Below, in pieces: positions 1-7,374 of a stretch of DNA of 64,000 nucleotides. The notes under the pieces were generated by a model. The model saw only the letters and a list, made by a program, of their open reading frames with translations, did not search any database and had not been told where the DNA came from. A program made the position numbers and the translations under genes. Positions within the stretch are counted from its first letter, which is position 1, and every line of letters begins with the position of its first letter. Source of the stretch: Mycobacterium sp. SMC-8 (GTDB lineage: Bacteria > Actinomycetota > Actinomycetes > Mycobacteriales > Mycobacteriaceae); contig NZ_CP079865.1 in NCBI RefSeq assembly GCF_025263565.1, forward strand, positions 2,108,001-2,172,000, in the 5' to 3' direction.

Positions 1-481
1 GCAACTGGGTCTCCCCACATTGGCGATCTGCCGTGGCGCCCAACTCGTCACCGCCGCCCGCGGCGGTGCGCTCTATGCGGATCTGCCCCGCGATTTCCCC
101 TCGCCGATCGCGCACCGTCTGGGGGAGGAGGCCCTGCTCGAGACCGCGCACGACGTCGAGCTCGTCGAAGGCGGCCGCATCGCGCGGTGGACGCAGGCCG
201 GCTCCCGCATGAAGGTCAACAGCCAGCACCACCAAGGGGTGCGCCGGTTGGCCGAGGGCTTTACCGCTGCCGCGTACGCCCCCGACGGTTTGGTGGAAGC
301 CTTCGAGTCCCCCGACCACCCGTTCACCGCGGTGCAGTGGCATCCCGAAGTCAACTGGGGGTCGTGCGAGTTCTCCTACCGCATCCTCGATGGCTTCGTC
401 GAGTCGTGCAGGGAGAGGCGGGCCAGCACCTTGTCCAGCGTGACGGGCAGGCCGCGCACCCGGACCCCGGTGGCGTTGTAG
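1..481 (+). CDS. Class I glutamine amidotransferase-like hydrolase (peptidase C26), 5' end missing
   Basis: This is the C-terminal part of a gamma-glutamyl-GABA hydrolase-type enzyme; its frame is open to the left edge, so the start lies outside the window. The visible part begins just before the nucleophile elbow (AICRGAQ, with the catalytic Cys) and contains the His/Glu pair in AVQWHPEV. Enzymes of this family hydrolyse gamma-glutamyl amides such as gamma-glutamyl-GABA or related polyamine conjugates in the cytoplasm. The last 35 or so codons run into the 3' end of the convergent molybdenum hydroxylase gene, an overlap of about 106 bases, and the final Arg/Thr/Pro-rich residues look like a non-conserved extension. 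The exact substrate cannot be told from the sequence. Confidence 0.85.
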   Translation, partial: QLGLPTLAICRGAQLVTAARGGALYADLPRDFPSPIAHRLGEEALLETAHDVELVEGGRIARWTQAGSRMKVNSQHHQGVRRLAEGFTAAAYAPDGLVEAFESPDHPFTAVQWHPEVNWGSCEFSYRILDGFVESCRERRASTLSSVTGRPRTRTPVAL

Positions 482-2511
482 ACCGCGTTGACGACCGCCG
501 CGGCCGAGCCGACGATGCCGATCTCCCCGGCGCCGCGCGAACCCATCGGGTTGAAATGCTCGTCGACCTCGTCGAGCCAGATGGCGTCGATGTCCTGCAC
601 ATCCGCGTGCGCGCTGATGTGATAGTTCGCCAGGTCTTGGGTCACGACATGCCCGAAGCGTGGATCGCGCACGCTCTCCTCGTGCAACGCCATCGACAGA
701 CCCATCGTCATGCCGCCGATCAGCTGCGAGCGCAGCGTCAGCGCGTTGATCGCCCGGCCGACCGAGAACACCCCGAGCATGCGCGGCACGCGGATCTCGC
801 CGGTGTCCCGGTTGACGCGCGCCTCGACGAAGTGCGCGCCGAACGACGCCACGGTGTACGCGTCGGCATCCGGGTTCTCGGCCGACTCCGCGGTGGTGGT
901 GGCCCCGACCGCGGGCGGATCACCGTGGTCACGCCGGAACTGTTGGGCCGCAGCGACGATCGCCGACCCCCAGGACGTGATGCCCGACGATCCGCCCGCC
1001 ACCGACGCCGGCGGCAGAGCGGTGTCACCGATGTGCAGATCGACCGCCGCCAGGTCGCATGCCAGTGCATCCGCCGCGATCTGGGACAGCGCCGTCCACG
1101 TTCCGGTGCCGATGTCCGCCGCGCCGATGTGCACCTCGTAGCGGCCGTCGGCGGCGTAGGTGATGCGAGCCGCGTTGCCCGGCATCGCCATCCCCGGGTA
1201 GGTCGCCGACGCCACCCCGAGGCCCGTGAACCATTCGCCGACAAACCTGTTGCCGGGGTGCGGATCACGCGCCGCCCATCCGAAACGCTCGGCGCCGAGC
1301 CGCAGGCACTCCACCAGATGCCGACCCGACCAGGGCTTACCCGTCTCGGGATCGACCTCGGGATCGTTGCGGATCCGCAGTTCGATCGGGTCGATGCCGG
1401 CGGCCACCGCGAGCTCGTCCATCGCCACCTCGGCGGCGAACGTGCCGGGGCACTCGCCCGGGGCCCGCATCCAGAACGGGACCGGCACGTCGAGCGCGGC
1501 CAGCCGGTGCGATGTCCGGCGGTTCGGCGACGCGTACATCTTGCGTGACGTCACCGCTGTCTGCTCGGCGTATTCTTTGACCGCCGAGGTCTGTTCGATG
1601 ACATCATGGGCAAGGGCGGTCAGGCGTCCGTCCCGTTCCGCACCAAGGCGCAACCGCTGGATGGTCGGCGTGCGGTAGCCGACGAGCGAGAACATCTGCT
1701 GGCGGGTCAGTGCCAGCTTCACCGGGCGTCCGTCGGACCGCTGCGCGGCGAGCAGCGTCAGCACGTTGTGGGCGTGGGGCGCGCCCTTGGAACCGAACCC
1801 ACCGCCCACATGCGGCGCCACCACGTGTACGTGCTCGGGATCCAACCCGAACAGCGGCGCGAGCGTCTTGCGCACCGCGTGCACTCCCTGCGTGGAGTCG
1901 TACAGAGTGACCGACGTGGCGCCGCCGTCGGTGCTCCAGCGTGCGATGCAAGCGTGCGGCTCCATCGGGTTGTTGTGCTCGATGGGTGTGGTGTACGTCT
2001 GGTCGACGGTGAACTGGGCGGCTTCGAGCGCCGCGTCGACGTCCCCCTCGGCCGTGTCCGACGGATACGACGCGTTCACCGACTCCGGGGTGTAGAGGCC
2101 GGGATGATCCGGGCGCAGCTCGGCGTCATGGGGTTCTTCGCTGTACTCCACCGCCACCAACGCGGCTGCCTCACGGGCGATCTCGGCGGTCTCGGCGACC
2201 ACGCCGCCGATGATCTGACCGCGGAAATGCACCCGCGCGTCCTGCAGTATCGCCAATTCGCCATCGGAAGTGTCGGCCAGCTCCGGCGCGTCGAACACCG
2301 TCAGCACATCCAGAACACCGTCGACGGCACGGGCCGAAGCGATCTCCATCGCGATGACGCGCCCGCGTGCGGCGGTGGACTGCACCGGATGCAGATAGGC
2401 CGGACTGTCGACCTGCTGTTCGAACGCGTACGTGGCGGTGCCGGTGACCTTCGCCCGCCCGTCCCGGCGCGCGACGGAGGCGCCGATTGCCCGCGGCTGC
2501 AGCAGCGTCAT
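376..2511 (-). CDS. Molybdopterin-binding subunit of a PaoC/xanthine dehydrogenase-family hydroxylase
   Basis: Large catalytic subunit (711 aa) of a three-subunit molybdenum hydroxylase that oxidises aldehydes or N-heterocycles with water as oxygen donor. The start chosen reads MTLLQPRAIG; its ATG overlaps the stop of the upstream FAD-subunit gene as ATGA, so the open stretch further upstream is not coding. The glycine-rich cofactor loop GGGFGSKG is present. The motif GSRGAGEIG near the C-terminus carries the Glu expected to act as catalytic base. The 2Fe-2S, FAD and Mo subunits lie in that order, as in the E. coli PaoABC aldehyde oxidoreductase. No cofactor-insertion chaperone of the XdhC type is visible next to it. 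Substrate unknown. Confidence 0.92.
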   Translation of the reverse strand: MTLLQPRAIGASVARRDGRAKVTGTATYAFEQQVDSPAYLHPVQSTAARGRVIAMEIASARAVDGVLDVLTVFDAPELADTSDGELAILQDARVHFRGQIIGGVVAETAEIAREAAALVAVEYSEEPHDAELRPDHPGLYTPESVNASYPSDTAEGDVDAALEAAQFTVDQTYTTPIEHNNPMEPHACIARWSTDGGATSVTLYDSTQGVHAVRKTLAPLFGLDPEHVHVVAPHVGGGFGSKGAPHAHNVLTLLAAQRSDGRPVKLALTRQQMFSLVGYRTPTIQRLRLGAERDGRLTALAHDVIEQTSAVKEYAEQTAVTSRKMYASPNRRTSHRLAALDVPVPFWMRAPGECPGTFAAEVAMDELAVAAGIDPIELRIRNDPEVDPETGKPWSGRHLVECLRLGAERFGWAARDPHPGNRFVGEWFTGLGVASATYPGMAMPGNAARITYAADGRYEVHIGAADIGTGTWTALSQIAADALACDLAAVDLHIGDTALPPASVAGGSSGITSWGSAIVAAAQQFRRDHGDPPAVGATTTAESAENPDADAYTVASFGAHFVEARVNRDTGEIRVPRMLGVFSVGRAINALTLRSQLIGGMTMGLSMALHEESVRDPRFGHVVTQDLANYHISAHADVQDIDAIWLDEVDEHFNPMGSRGAGEIGIVGSAAAVVNAVYNATGVRVRGLPVTLDKVLARLSLHDSTKPSRMR

Positions 2512-3500
2512 CGCCGGCCTCGCTCGGTCAGCATGCGCAGCTGCGCGATCAGCGCACGCCGGGTCAGCTCCACCTTGAACTCGTTGCCGGGCAACGGTTC
2601 GGCCGGTGCGAGTTCGGCATCGGCGGCCGCCGCGAACGCATCCTCGGACGCGAGCGCGCCGTTGAGCATCTCTTCGGCGTGCCGAGCCCGCCACGGCTTG
2701 TGCGCGACACCGCCGAGCGCGATCCGCGCGGTCGCGATGGCCTCGCCGACGAAGCTGAGTTCGGCGGCCACCGACACCAGGGCGAACGCGAACGAGGCCC
2801 GGTCACGCACCTTGCGATAGTCGGACACCGCGTTCGCAGGGGCGGGCGGGAGTTCGACCGCGGTGATGAGCTCACCGTGCTCGAGGACGGTGTCGCGGTG
2901 CGGTTCGTCTCCGGGCAGGCGGTAGAACTCGCCGGCCGGGATGCAACGCGGTCCCTCGGTGCCCTCGACCACGATCTGGGCGTCCAGGGCGCTCATGGCG
3001 ACCGCCATGTCGGACGGATGGGTGGCGACGCAGTTCGGTGACGCGCCGAGGATGGCGTGGTAGCGCACGTAGCCGCCGATCGCCGAGCAGCCGCTGCCGG
3101 GGACCCGCTTGTTGCATGGTGTGGTGACGTCCTGGAAGTACACACACCTGGTGCGCTGCAACAGGTTACCGGCGGTGGTCGCTGCGTTGCGCAACTGCCC
3201 GGACGCGCCGGAGAGCAACGCACGAGTCAGCATCGGGTAGTGCGACCGGATCACCGGATGGGCGGCGAGCTCGCTGTTGCGCACGTTGGCGCCGATGCTG
3301 ACGCCGCCGTCGTCGGTGGCGCTGACCTCCGCGAGCTCCAGGCGGCTGACGTCGACGAGCAGATCCGGTTCGGCCACACCGAGTTTCATGTGATCGACGA
3401 GGTTGGTGCCGCCAGCCAGGTAGACCGCGCCCGGATGCCGGGCCAGTGTGGCCACCGCGTCGGCCGGGCTGGTGGCGAGGTGGTAGTCGAAAGGCTTCAC
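2508..3500 (-). CDS. FAD-binding subunit of the molybdenum hydroxylase (PaoB/YagS-like, with extra Fe-S cysteines)
   Basis: Medium subunit (330 aa) that carries FAD and passes electrons on from the 2Fe-2S clusters. The FAD-binding loop appears as LAGGTNLVDHMKLG near the N-terminus. A stretch of four cysteines (in CVYFQD, CNKRVPGSGC and ASPNC) matches the insertion that holds an additional 4Fe-4S cluster in PaoB-type subunits. This favours a PaoABC-like aldehyde oxidoreductase over classic xanthine dehydrogenase. The start is a GTG overlapping the upstream stop as GTGA, and the stop overlaps the next ATG as ATGA, so the three genes are probably translationally coupled. Confidence 0.92.
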   Translation of the reverse strand: MKPFDYHLATSPADAVATLARHPGAVYLAGGTNLVDHMKLGVAEPDLLVDVSRLELAEVSATDDGGVSIGANVRNSELAAHPVIRSHYPMLTRALLSGASGQLRNAATTAGNLLQRTRCVYFQDVTTPCNKRVPGSGCSAIGGYVRYHAILGASPNCVATHPSDMAVAMSALDAQIVVEGTEGPRCIPAGEFYRLPGDEPHRDTVLEHGELITAVELPPAPANAVSDYRKVRDRASFAFALVSVAAELSFVGEAIATARIALGGVAHKPWRARHAEEMLNGALASEDAFAAAADAELAPAEPLPGNEFKVELTRRALIAQLRMLTERGRR

Positions 3501-4018
3501 CGGACCGCCGCCTTCTCGATGGCGGCGACGATGTTCGGGTAGGCCGCGCAGCGGCACAGGTTTCCGCTCATCCGCTCACGGATCTCGGCGTCGGTGAGCT
3601 CCGGAGACGCCTCCAGGTCGTCGGTGACGAAGCTCGGGGCACCGGACTTGGCCTCGTCGAGCATGCCGACGGCCGAGCAGATCTGGCCGGGAGTGCAGTA
3701 CCCGCACTGGAAGGCGTCTTCCTCGTGGAACGCCTGCGCCACCGGGTGGAGCTCGTCGCCGGTGCCGAGTCCCGCCGCGGTGGTGACTCGCGCTCCGTCG
3801 ACCGCCACCGCGAACGTCAGGCAGCTGACCACCCGGCGTCCGTCGACCAGCACGGTGCACGAGCCGCACTGCCCGTGGTCGCACCCCTTCTTCGGCGCGG
3901 TCGCGCCAAGCCTCTCCCGCAGCATGTCCAACAGCGTCACGCGATGGTCGACAGTCACCGCGCTCCGATGACCGTCGACCTCCAAAGTCACTTCAGAGGT
4001 GTATTGAGGCTGGGTCAC
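3497..4018 (-). CDS. 2Fe-2S subunit of the molybdenum hydroxylase (PaoA-like)
   Basis: Small subunit holding two 2Fe-2S clusters. The plant-type cluster motif is GCDHGQCGSCTVLVDG, and the second, four-helix cluster uses QCGYCTPGQ and NLCRCAAYPN. It is the first gene of the three-gene unit. The start is uncertain: the GTG reading VTQPQYTSEV is chosen, but an in-frame TTG eleven codons upstream (position 4051) is also possible, and neither has a strong ribosome site. The protein has no Tat signal, unlike E. coli PaoA, so the complex should be cytoplasmic. Confidence 0.9.
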   Translation of the reverse strand: MTQPQYTSEVTLEVDGHRSAVTVDHRVTLLDMLRERLGATAPKKGCDHGQCGSCTVLVDGRRVVSCLTFAVAVDGARVTTAAGLGTGDELHPVAQAFHEEDAFQCGYCTPGQICSAVGMLDEAKSGAPSFVTDDLEASPELTDAEIRERMSGNLCRCAAYPNIVAAIEKAAVR

Positions 4019-4060
4019 GTGCGCCCGTGTACCCGACGGCTTACCGGCCAAACGCCGCCG

Positions 4061-5302
4061 TCAACGCCCGGCTGGTTGCGGGGTGGCCAGCAACGCCGCG
4101 ATGCCGGTGGTCAATGGCACCGACAACGCCAACGCGATTCCACCGACCGCCGAGCGGGCGACTTCGATCGCGACGCTCTCGCTGGTCAGCACGTCGCCCA
4201 GCGAGCGGTTCGCGACGCTGAACAACAACAGCAGCGGCAGGGCACTGCCCGCGTAGGCGAGCACCAGCGTGTAGACCGTGGAGGCGATGTGGTCGCGTCC
4301 GACCCGCATCGCGCCGACGAAGACGTCGCGCCGGCCCGCACCGTTGCCGAGCGCGGCGAGTTCGAAGGCCGTGGATGCCTGGGTGACCGTCACGTCGTTG
4401 AGCACGCCGAGGGAGCCGATGATGAAGCCGGCCAGCAGCAGCCCGGTGATCGACACATTGCCCAGATACGCCGCGACCTCGTTGTTCTGGTCTTCCGACA
4501 GTCCGGTCAGATGCGCCAATTCGATTGCCGCCCAGGACAGTACCGCGGCCAGCAGCAGCGACGCCAGCGTCCCGAGCAGCGCGGCGCTGGTACGCAGGCT
4601 GACTCCGTGGGCCAGGTAGATGACCGCGTACAGGATCGCCGACGACGCCACCAACGCCACCGGCACGGCCGGGGCGCCGTCGCGCAGCGCCGGCAACAGG
4701 AACACCACCAGCACGCCGAAGGCGACCACGATGCCGACCAGGGCTCGCAGGCCCCGCCACCGGGCCACCGCCACGATCACGATCGCGAACGCCACCGCCA
4801 GCGCGGTCAGCGGCCAAGTGCGCTCGTAGTCGTAGAACGCGTAGGTGGTGCTGCCGGTGGCATCGACCTGCCTGCTGATGCGGATGTCGTCCCCGACGGC
4901 CAGGACCGGCTGGCCGGGCCCGCCGCTGAACTCCAGCAGCGTGTTGGCGCCGCGGTTGGGGCCGGAATCGATGCGCACCAGCGTCTGCACACAGGCCGCG
5001 CGGTCGCCCTCGGCGGGTATCGGATCAGAGGTCAGCACCGCGCCCGCCGACGGGCTGCCGCACACCGCGGCGCTGCTGGACAGCACGTGCCCGGACTCGG
5101 TGGTGACCGCCCCGCCCGCGGCGTTCTGGAACGGCAGCGGGATGTCGGCCTTCTCCCCGGTCGGCCACAACAGGGCACCGCCGATCAGCGTCGCGATCCC
5201 GATCGCGACGAGCAGACCGACCACGATCCTGGCCGCCAGCGGACCCAGCGGTGACGGGCCGTTCAGCGAGTGCGAGTGCGGGTGCGGGTGCGCGTGAGAC
5301 AC
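4061..5302 (-). CDS. YibE/F family integral membrane protein
   Basis: A 413-aa protein with a His-rich start (MSHAHPHPHSHS), one membrane segment near the N-terminus, an extracytoplasmic portion of roughly 100 residues, and then about seven hydrophobic segments. The arrangement and the segment around VVFLLPALRDGAP fit the YibE/F family, whose function is not well established. The His-rich leader suggests possible metal binding, but that is only an inference. It lies ten bases upstream of the longest possible start of the 2Fe-2S subunit on the same strand and may be co-transcribed with it. Confidence 0.8.
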   Translation of the reverse strand: MSHAHPHPHSHSLNGPSPLGPLAARIVVGLLVAIGIATLIGGALLWPTGEKADIPLPFQNAAGGAVTTESGHVLSSSAAVCGSPSAGAVLTSDPIPAEGDRAACVQTLVRIDSGPNRGANTLLEFSGGPGQPVLAVGDDIRISRQVDATGSTTYAFYDYERTWPLTALAVAFAIVIVAVARWRGLRALVGIVVAFGVLVVFLLPALRDGAPAVPVALVASSAILYAVIYLAHGVSLRTSAALLGTLASLLLAAVLSWAAIELAHLTGLSEDQNNEVAAYLGNVSITGLLLAGFIIGSLGVLNDVTVTQASTAFELAALGNGAGRRDVFVGAMRVGRDHIASTVYTLVLAYAGSALPLLLLFSVANRSLGDVLTSESVAIEVARSAVGGIALALSVPLTTGIAALLATPQPAGR

Positions 5303-5361
5303 CCGACCAGCCTAGGAAATTGCCGCGCGGACGCTTCGACGGCCGGCCTTAGCCTGAGTGC

Positions 5362-6024
5362 ATGGTCGAAAGGGAGGTCGAGCGGGCGCGGTTGAGACGG
5401 TCGTTCGAGGCGATGTTGTCCGGGGCGGTCGGCGCGTTTCTGTTGGAACGGGGATTCGAAAGGTCGGGCCACGACTTCGAACGCCCCCGAGGCCCGCTGC
5501 GCGACAGGATCAATTTTCAGAACAACTGGCACAACGGCGTGACCCGGTGGCACGGGTTCTTCGTCAACGTCGGGATGGGTTCGGGGGAGGTCGACGCCGC
5601 CTGCCCGGGGCATGAGCATCAACTGCACCCGCCTCAGAGTTTGCTCCTGAACCGCCGCTGGGAGGCGCTGGCGCCCGGAGCGCCCTACGAACTGCGGTTC
5701 GACCGCAGCACGGACATGGACGGGTTCGCCGACGGGGTGTGCGCGGATCTGGGCCGAACGCTGTCGGCGATGGAAAGTATCCAAACCACACCGCATTTGG
5801 TCGAGTACGCCGTCGAGAACAATCTGCTGATCGCCTATGAGAGCACCTGCTGTTACCTCGCGGCCACCGGTGACATGGACACCCTGACCCGCTATGTCGC
5901 GCTGTTGCACCGTGTGTTCGGGCGTCAGGAGCGATGGTCGATCTTCAGCAGGAACATCAGGGAGGCGGTGGGCCCACGCGCGTCGGTACTGTCGGCGCGC
6001 GGGCTGCTCACTGCCGGTAGCTGA
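5362..6024 (+). CDS. DUF4304-like hypothetical protein
   Basis: A 220-aa soluble protein with no signal peptide. The stretch from LLERGFERSGHDFER to RINFQNN and FFVNVGM resembles the DUF4304 fold, in which a protein with a terminal domain follows a similar pattern. Its function is unknown. A -10-like TAGCCT ends six bases before the ATG with no ribosome site between, suggesting a leaderless transcript. The 3' end overlaps that of the convergent aminotransferase by 17 bases. Confidence 0.7.
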   Translation: MVEREVERARLRRSFEAMLSGAVGAFLLERGFERSGHDFERPRGPLRDRINFQNNWHNGVTRWHGFFVNVGMGSGEVDAACPGHEHQLHPPQSLLLNRRWEALAPGAPYELRFDRSTDMDGFADGVCADLGRTLSAMESIQTTPHLVEYAVENNLLIAYESTCCYLAATGDMDTLTRYVALLHRVFGRQERWSIFSRNIREAVGPRASVLSARGLLTAGS

Positions 6025-7276
6025 CCAGGAAGTTGCCCAGCCGCTCGATGGCGGCGGCCAGATCACGGGCCCATGGCAGTGTCACGATGCGCAGGTGATC
6101 CGGTGTGGGCCAGTTGAATCCGGTGCCTTGGGTGACCAGTATCTTCTCCTGCAGCAACAGGTCGAGGACCAGCTGTTCGTCGTCCTCGACGTCGTAGACC
6201 TCCGGATCCAGCCGCGGGAACGCGTACAGCGCCCCCTTGGGTTTGGTGCAGGACACCCCGGGGATCTCGTTGAGCTTCTCCCAGGCGACGTCGCGCTGCT
6301 CGAGCAGCCGGCCACCCGGCAGCACCAGATCGTCGATGCTCTGATGTCCGCCCAGTGCGACCTGAATCGCGTGCTGGGCAGGCACATTCGGGCACAGCCG
6401 CATGTTGGCCAGCAGGTTGATGCCCTCGATGAAGCTGCTCGCGTGTTCCTTGGGGCCGGTGATCACCAGCCAGCCGGAGCGGTAGCCCGCGACGCGGTAG
6501 GCCTTCGACAATCCGTTGAACGTCAGCGTGAGCAGATCCGGGGCCAGGCTGGCCAGGCTGATGTGCTTGGCGTCGTCGTAGAGGATCTTGTCGTAGATCT
6601 CGTCGGCCAGCAGGAGCAGCTGATGCTTGCGGGCGAGTTCGACCATCTGCTCGAGGATTTCGCGGCTGTACACCGCGCCGGTCGGGTTGTTCGGATTGAT
6701 CACCACCAGCGCCTTGGTGCGCTCGGTGATCTTGGACTCCAGGTCGGCGATGTCGGGGTTCCAGTCCTGCGTCTCGTCGCACAGGTAGTGCACCGGGGTG
6801 CCGCCGGCCAGCGCGGTCGACGCCGTCCACAGCGGGTAGTCCGGGGCCGGGATCAGCACCTGGTCGCCGTTGTCGAGCAGCGCCTGCAGCGTCATGGTGA
6901 TCAGCTCGGAGACGCCGTTGCCGAGGAAGACGTCCTCGATGTCGAAGCGCGGGAAGCCGTCGACGAGCTCGTATCGGGTGAACACCGCGCGGCGGGCGCT
7001 GACGATGCCCTTGGAGTCGGAGTAGCCCTGCGCGTAGGGCAGCGCGGCGATGATGTCGCGCATGATCACATCGGGGGCCTCGAACCCGAAGGGGGCCGGG
7101 TTGCCGATGTTGAGCTTCAGGATCCGGTGGCCCTCGGCCTCCAGACGGGAGGCGTGCTCGTGGATCGGGCCGCGGATCTCGTACAGAACGTCCTGCAGCT
7201 TGCTCGACTGGGTGAACTCACGCTGGCGCGCATGCTGGCCACTGGCCGTGTGCCACGGCGCCTGATGGGTACTCAC
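6008..7276 (-). CDS. Pyridoxal-phosphate aminotransferase (AlaA/AspC-like, Rv0337c homologue)
   Basis: Fold-type I aminotransferase of 422 aa that transfers amino groups between alanine or aspartate and 2-oxo acids. Typical marks are NPNNPTGAVYS, the DEIYDKILYD segment, the PLP-lysine motif FNGLSKAYRVAGYR and the Arg in HLRIVTLP. The GTG start at 7276 (VSTHQAPWHT) is chosen because a GGGAG lies about ten bases upstream. The gene follows etfD on the same strand, as Rv0337c follows Rv0338c in M. tuberculosis, but a strong hairpin lies between them. Annotated as aspC in M. tuberculosis; overall similarity is closer to alanine transaminase AlaA. Confidence 0.92.
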   Translation of the reverse strand: MSTHQAPWHTASGQHARQREFTQSSKLQDVLYEIRGPIHEHASRLEAEGHRILKLNIGNPAPFGFEAPDVIMRDIIAALPYAQGYSDSKGIVSARRAVFTRYELVDGFPRFDIEDVFLGNGVSELITMTLQALLDNGDQVLIPAPDYPLWTASTALAGGTPVHYLCDETQDWNPDIADLESKITERTKALVVINPNNPTGAVYSREILEQMVELARKHQLLLLADEIYDKILYDDAKHISLASLAPDLLTLTFNGLSKAYRVAGYRSGWLVITGPKEHASSFIEGINLLANMRLCPNVPAQHAIQVALGGHQSIDDLVLPGGRLLEQRDVAWEKLNEIPGVSCTKPKGALYAFPRLDPEVYDVEDDEQLVLDLLLQEKILVTQGTGFNWPTPDHLRIVTLPWARDLAAAIERLGNFLVSYRQ

Positions 7277-7329
7277 GACGATCAGTCTCCCACGGGTGTC
7301 CAAGTCAATTTCGGTGCCGGAAACACCGA

Positions 7330-7357
7330 GGCCGCCGTCGCAGTCGCGACGGCGGCC
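7330..7357 (-). terminator. Hairpin after etfD
   Basis: A perfect 12-base stem (GGCCGCCGTCGC with its complement) closes a four-base loop just past the etfD stop. No clean T run follows, so it may act as a weak or intrinsic-like terminator or as a 3'-end stabiliser between etfD and the aminotransferase gene. Confidence 0.6.
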
Positions 7358-7374
7358 CCGATATCACCGCGTGA

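Noticed and set aside
1606-2820. Long plus-strand open frame opposite the molybdenum hydroxylase genes
   Set aside because: Arg/His/Gly-rich translation with no domain; it lies opposite three clear genes and is a by-product of high GC.
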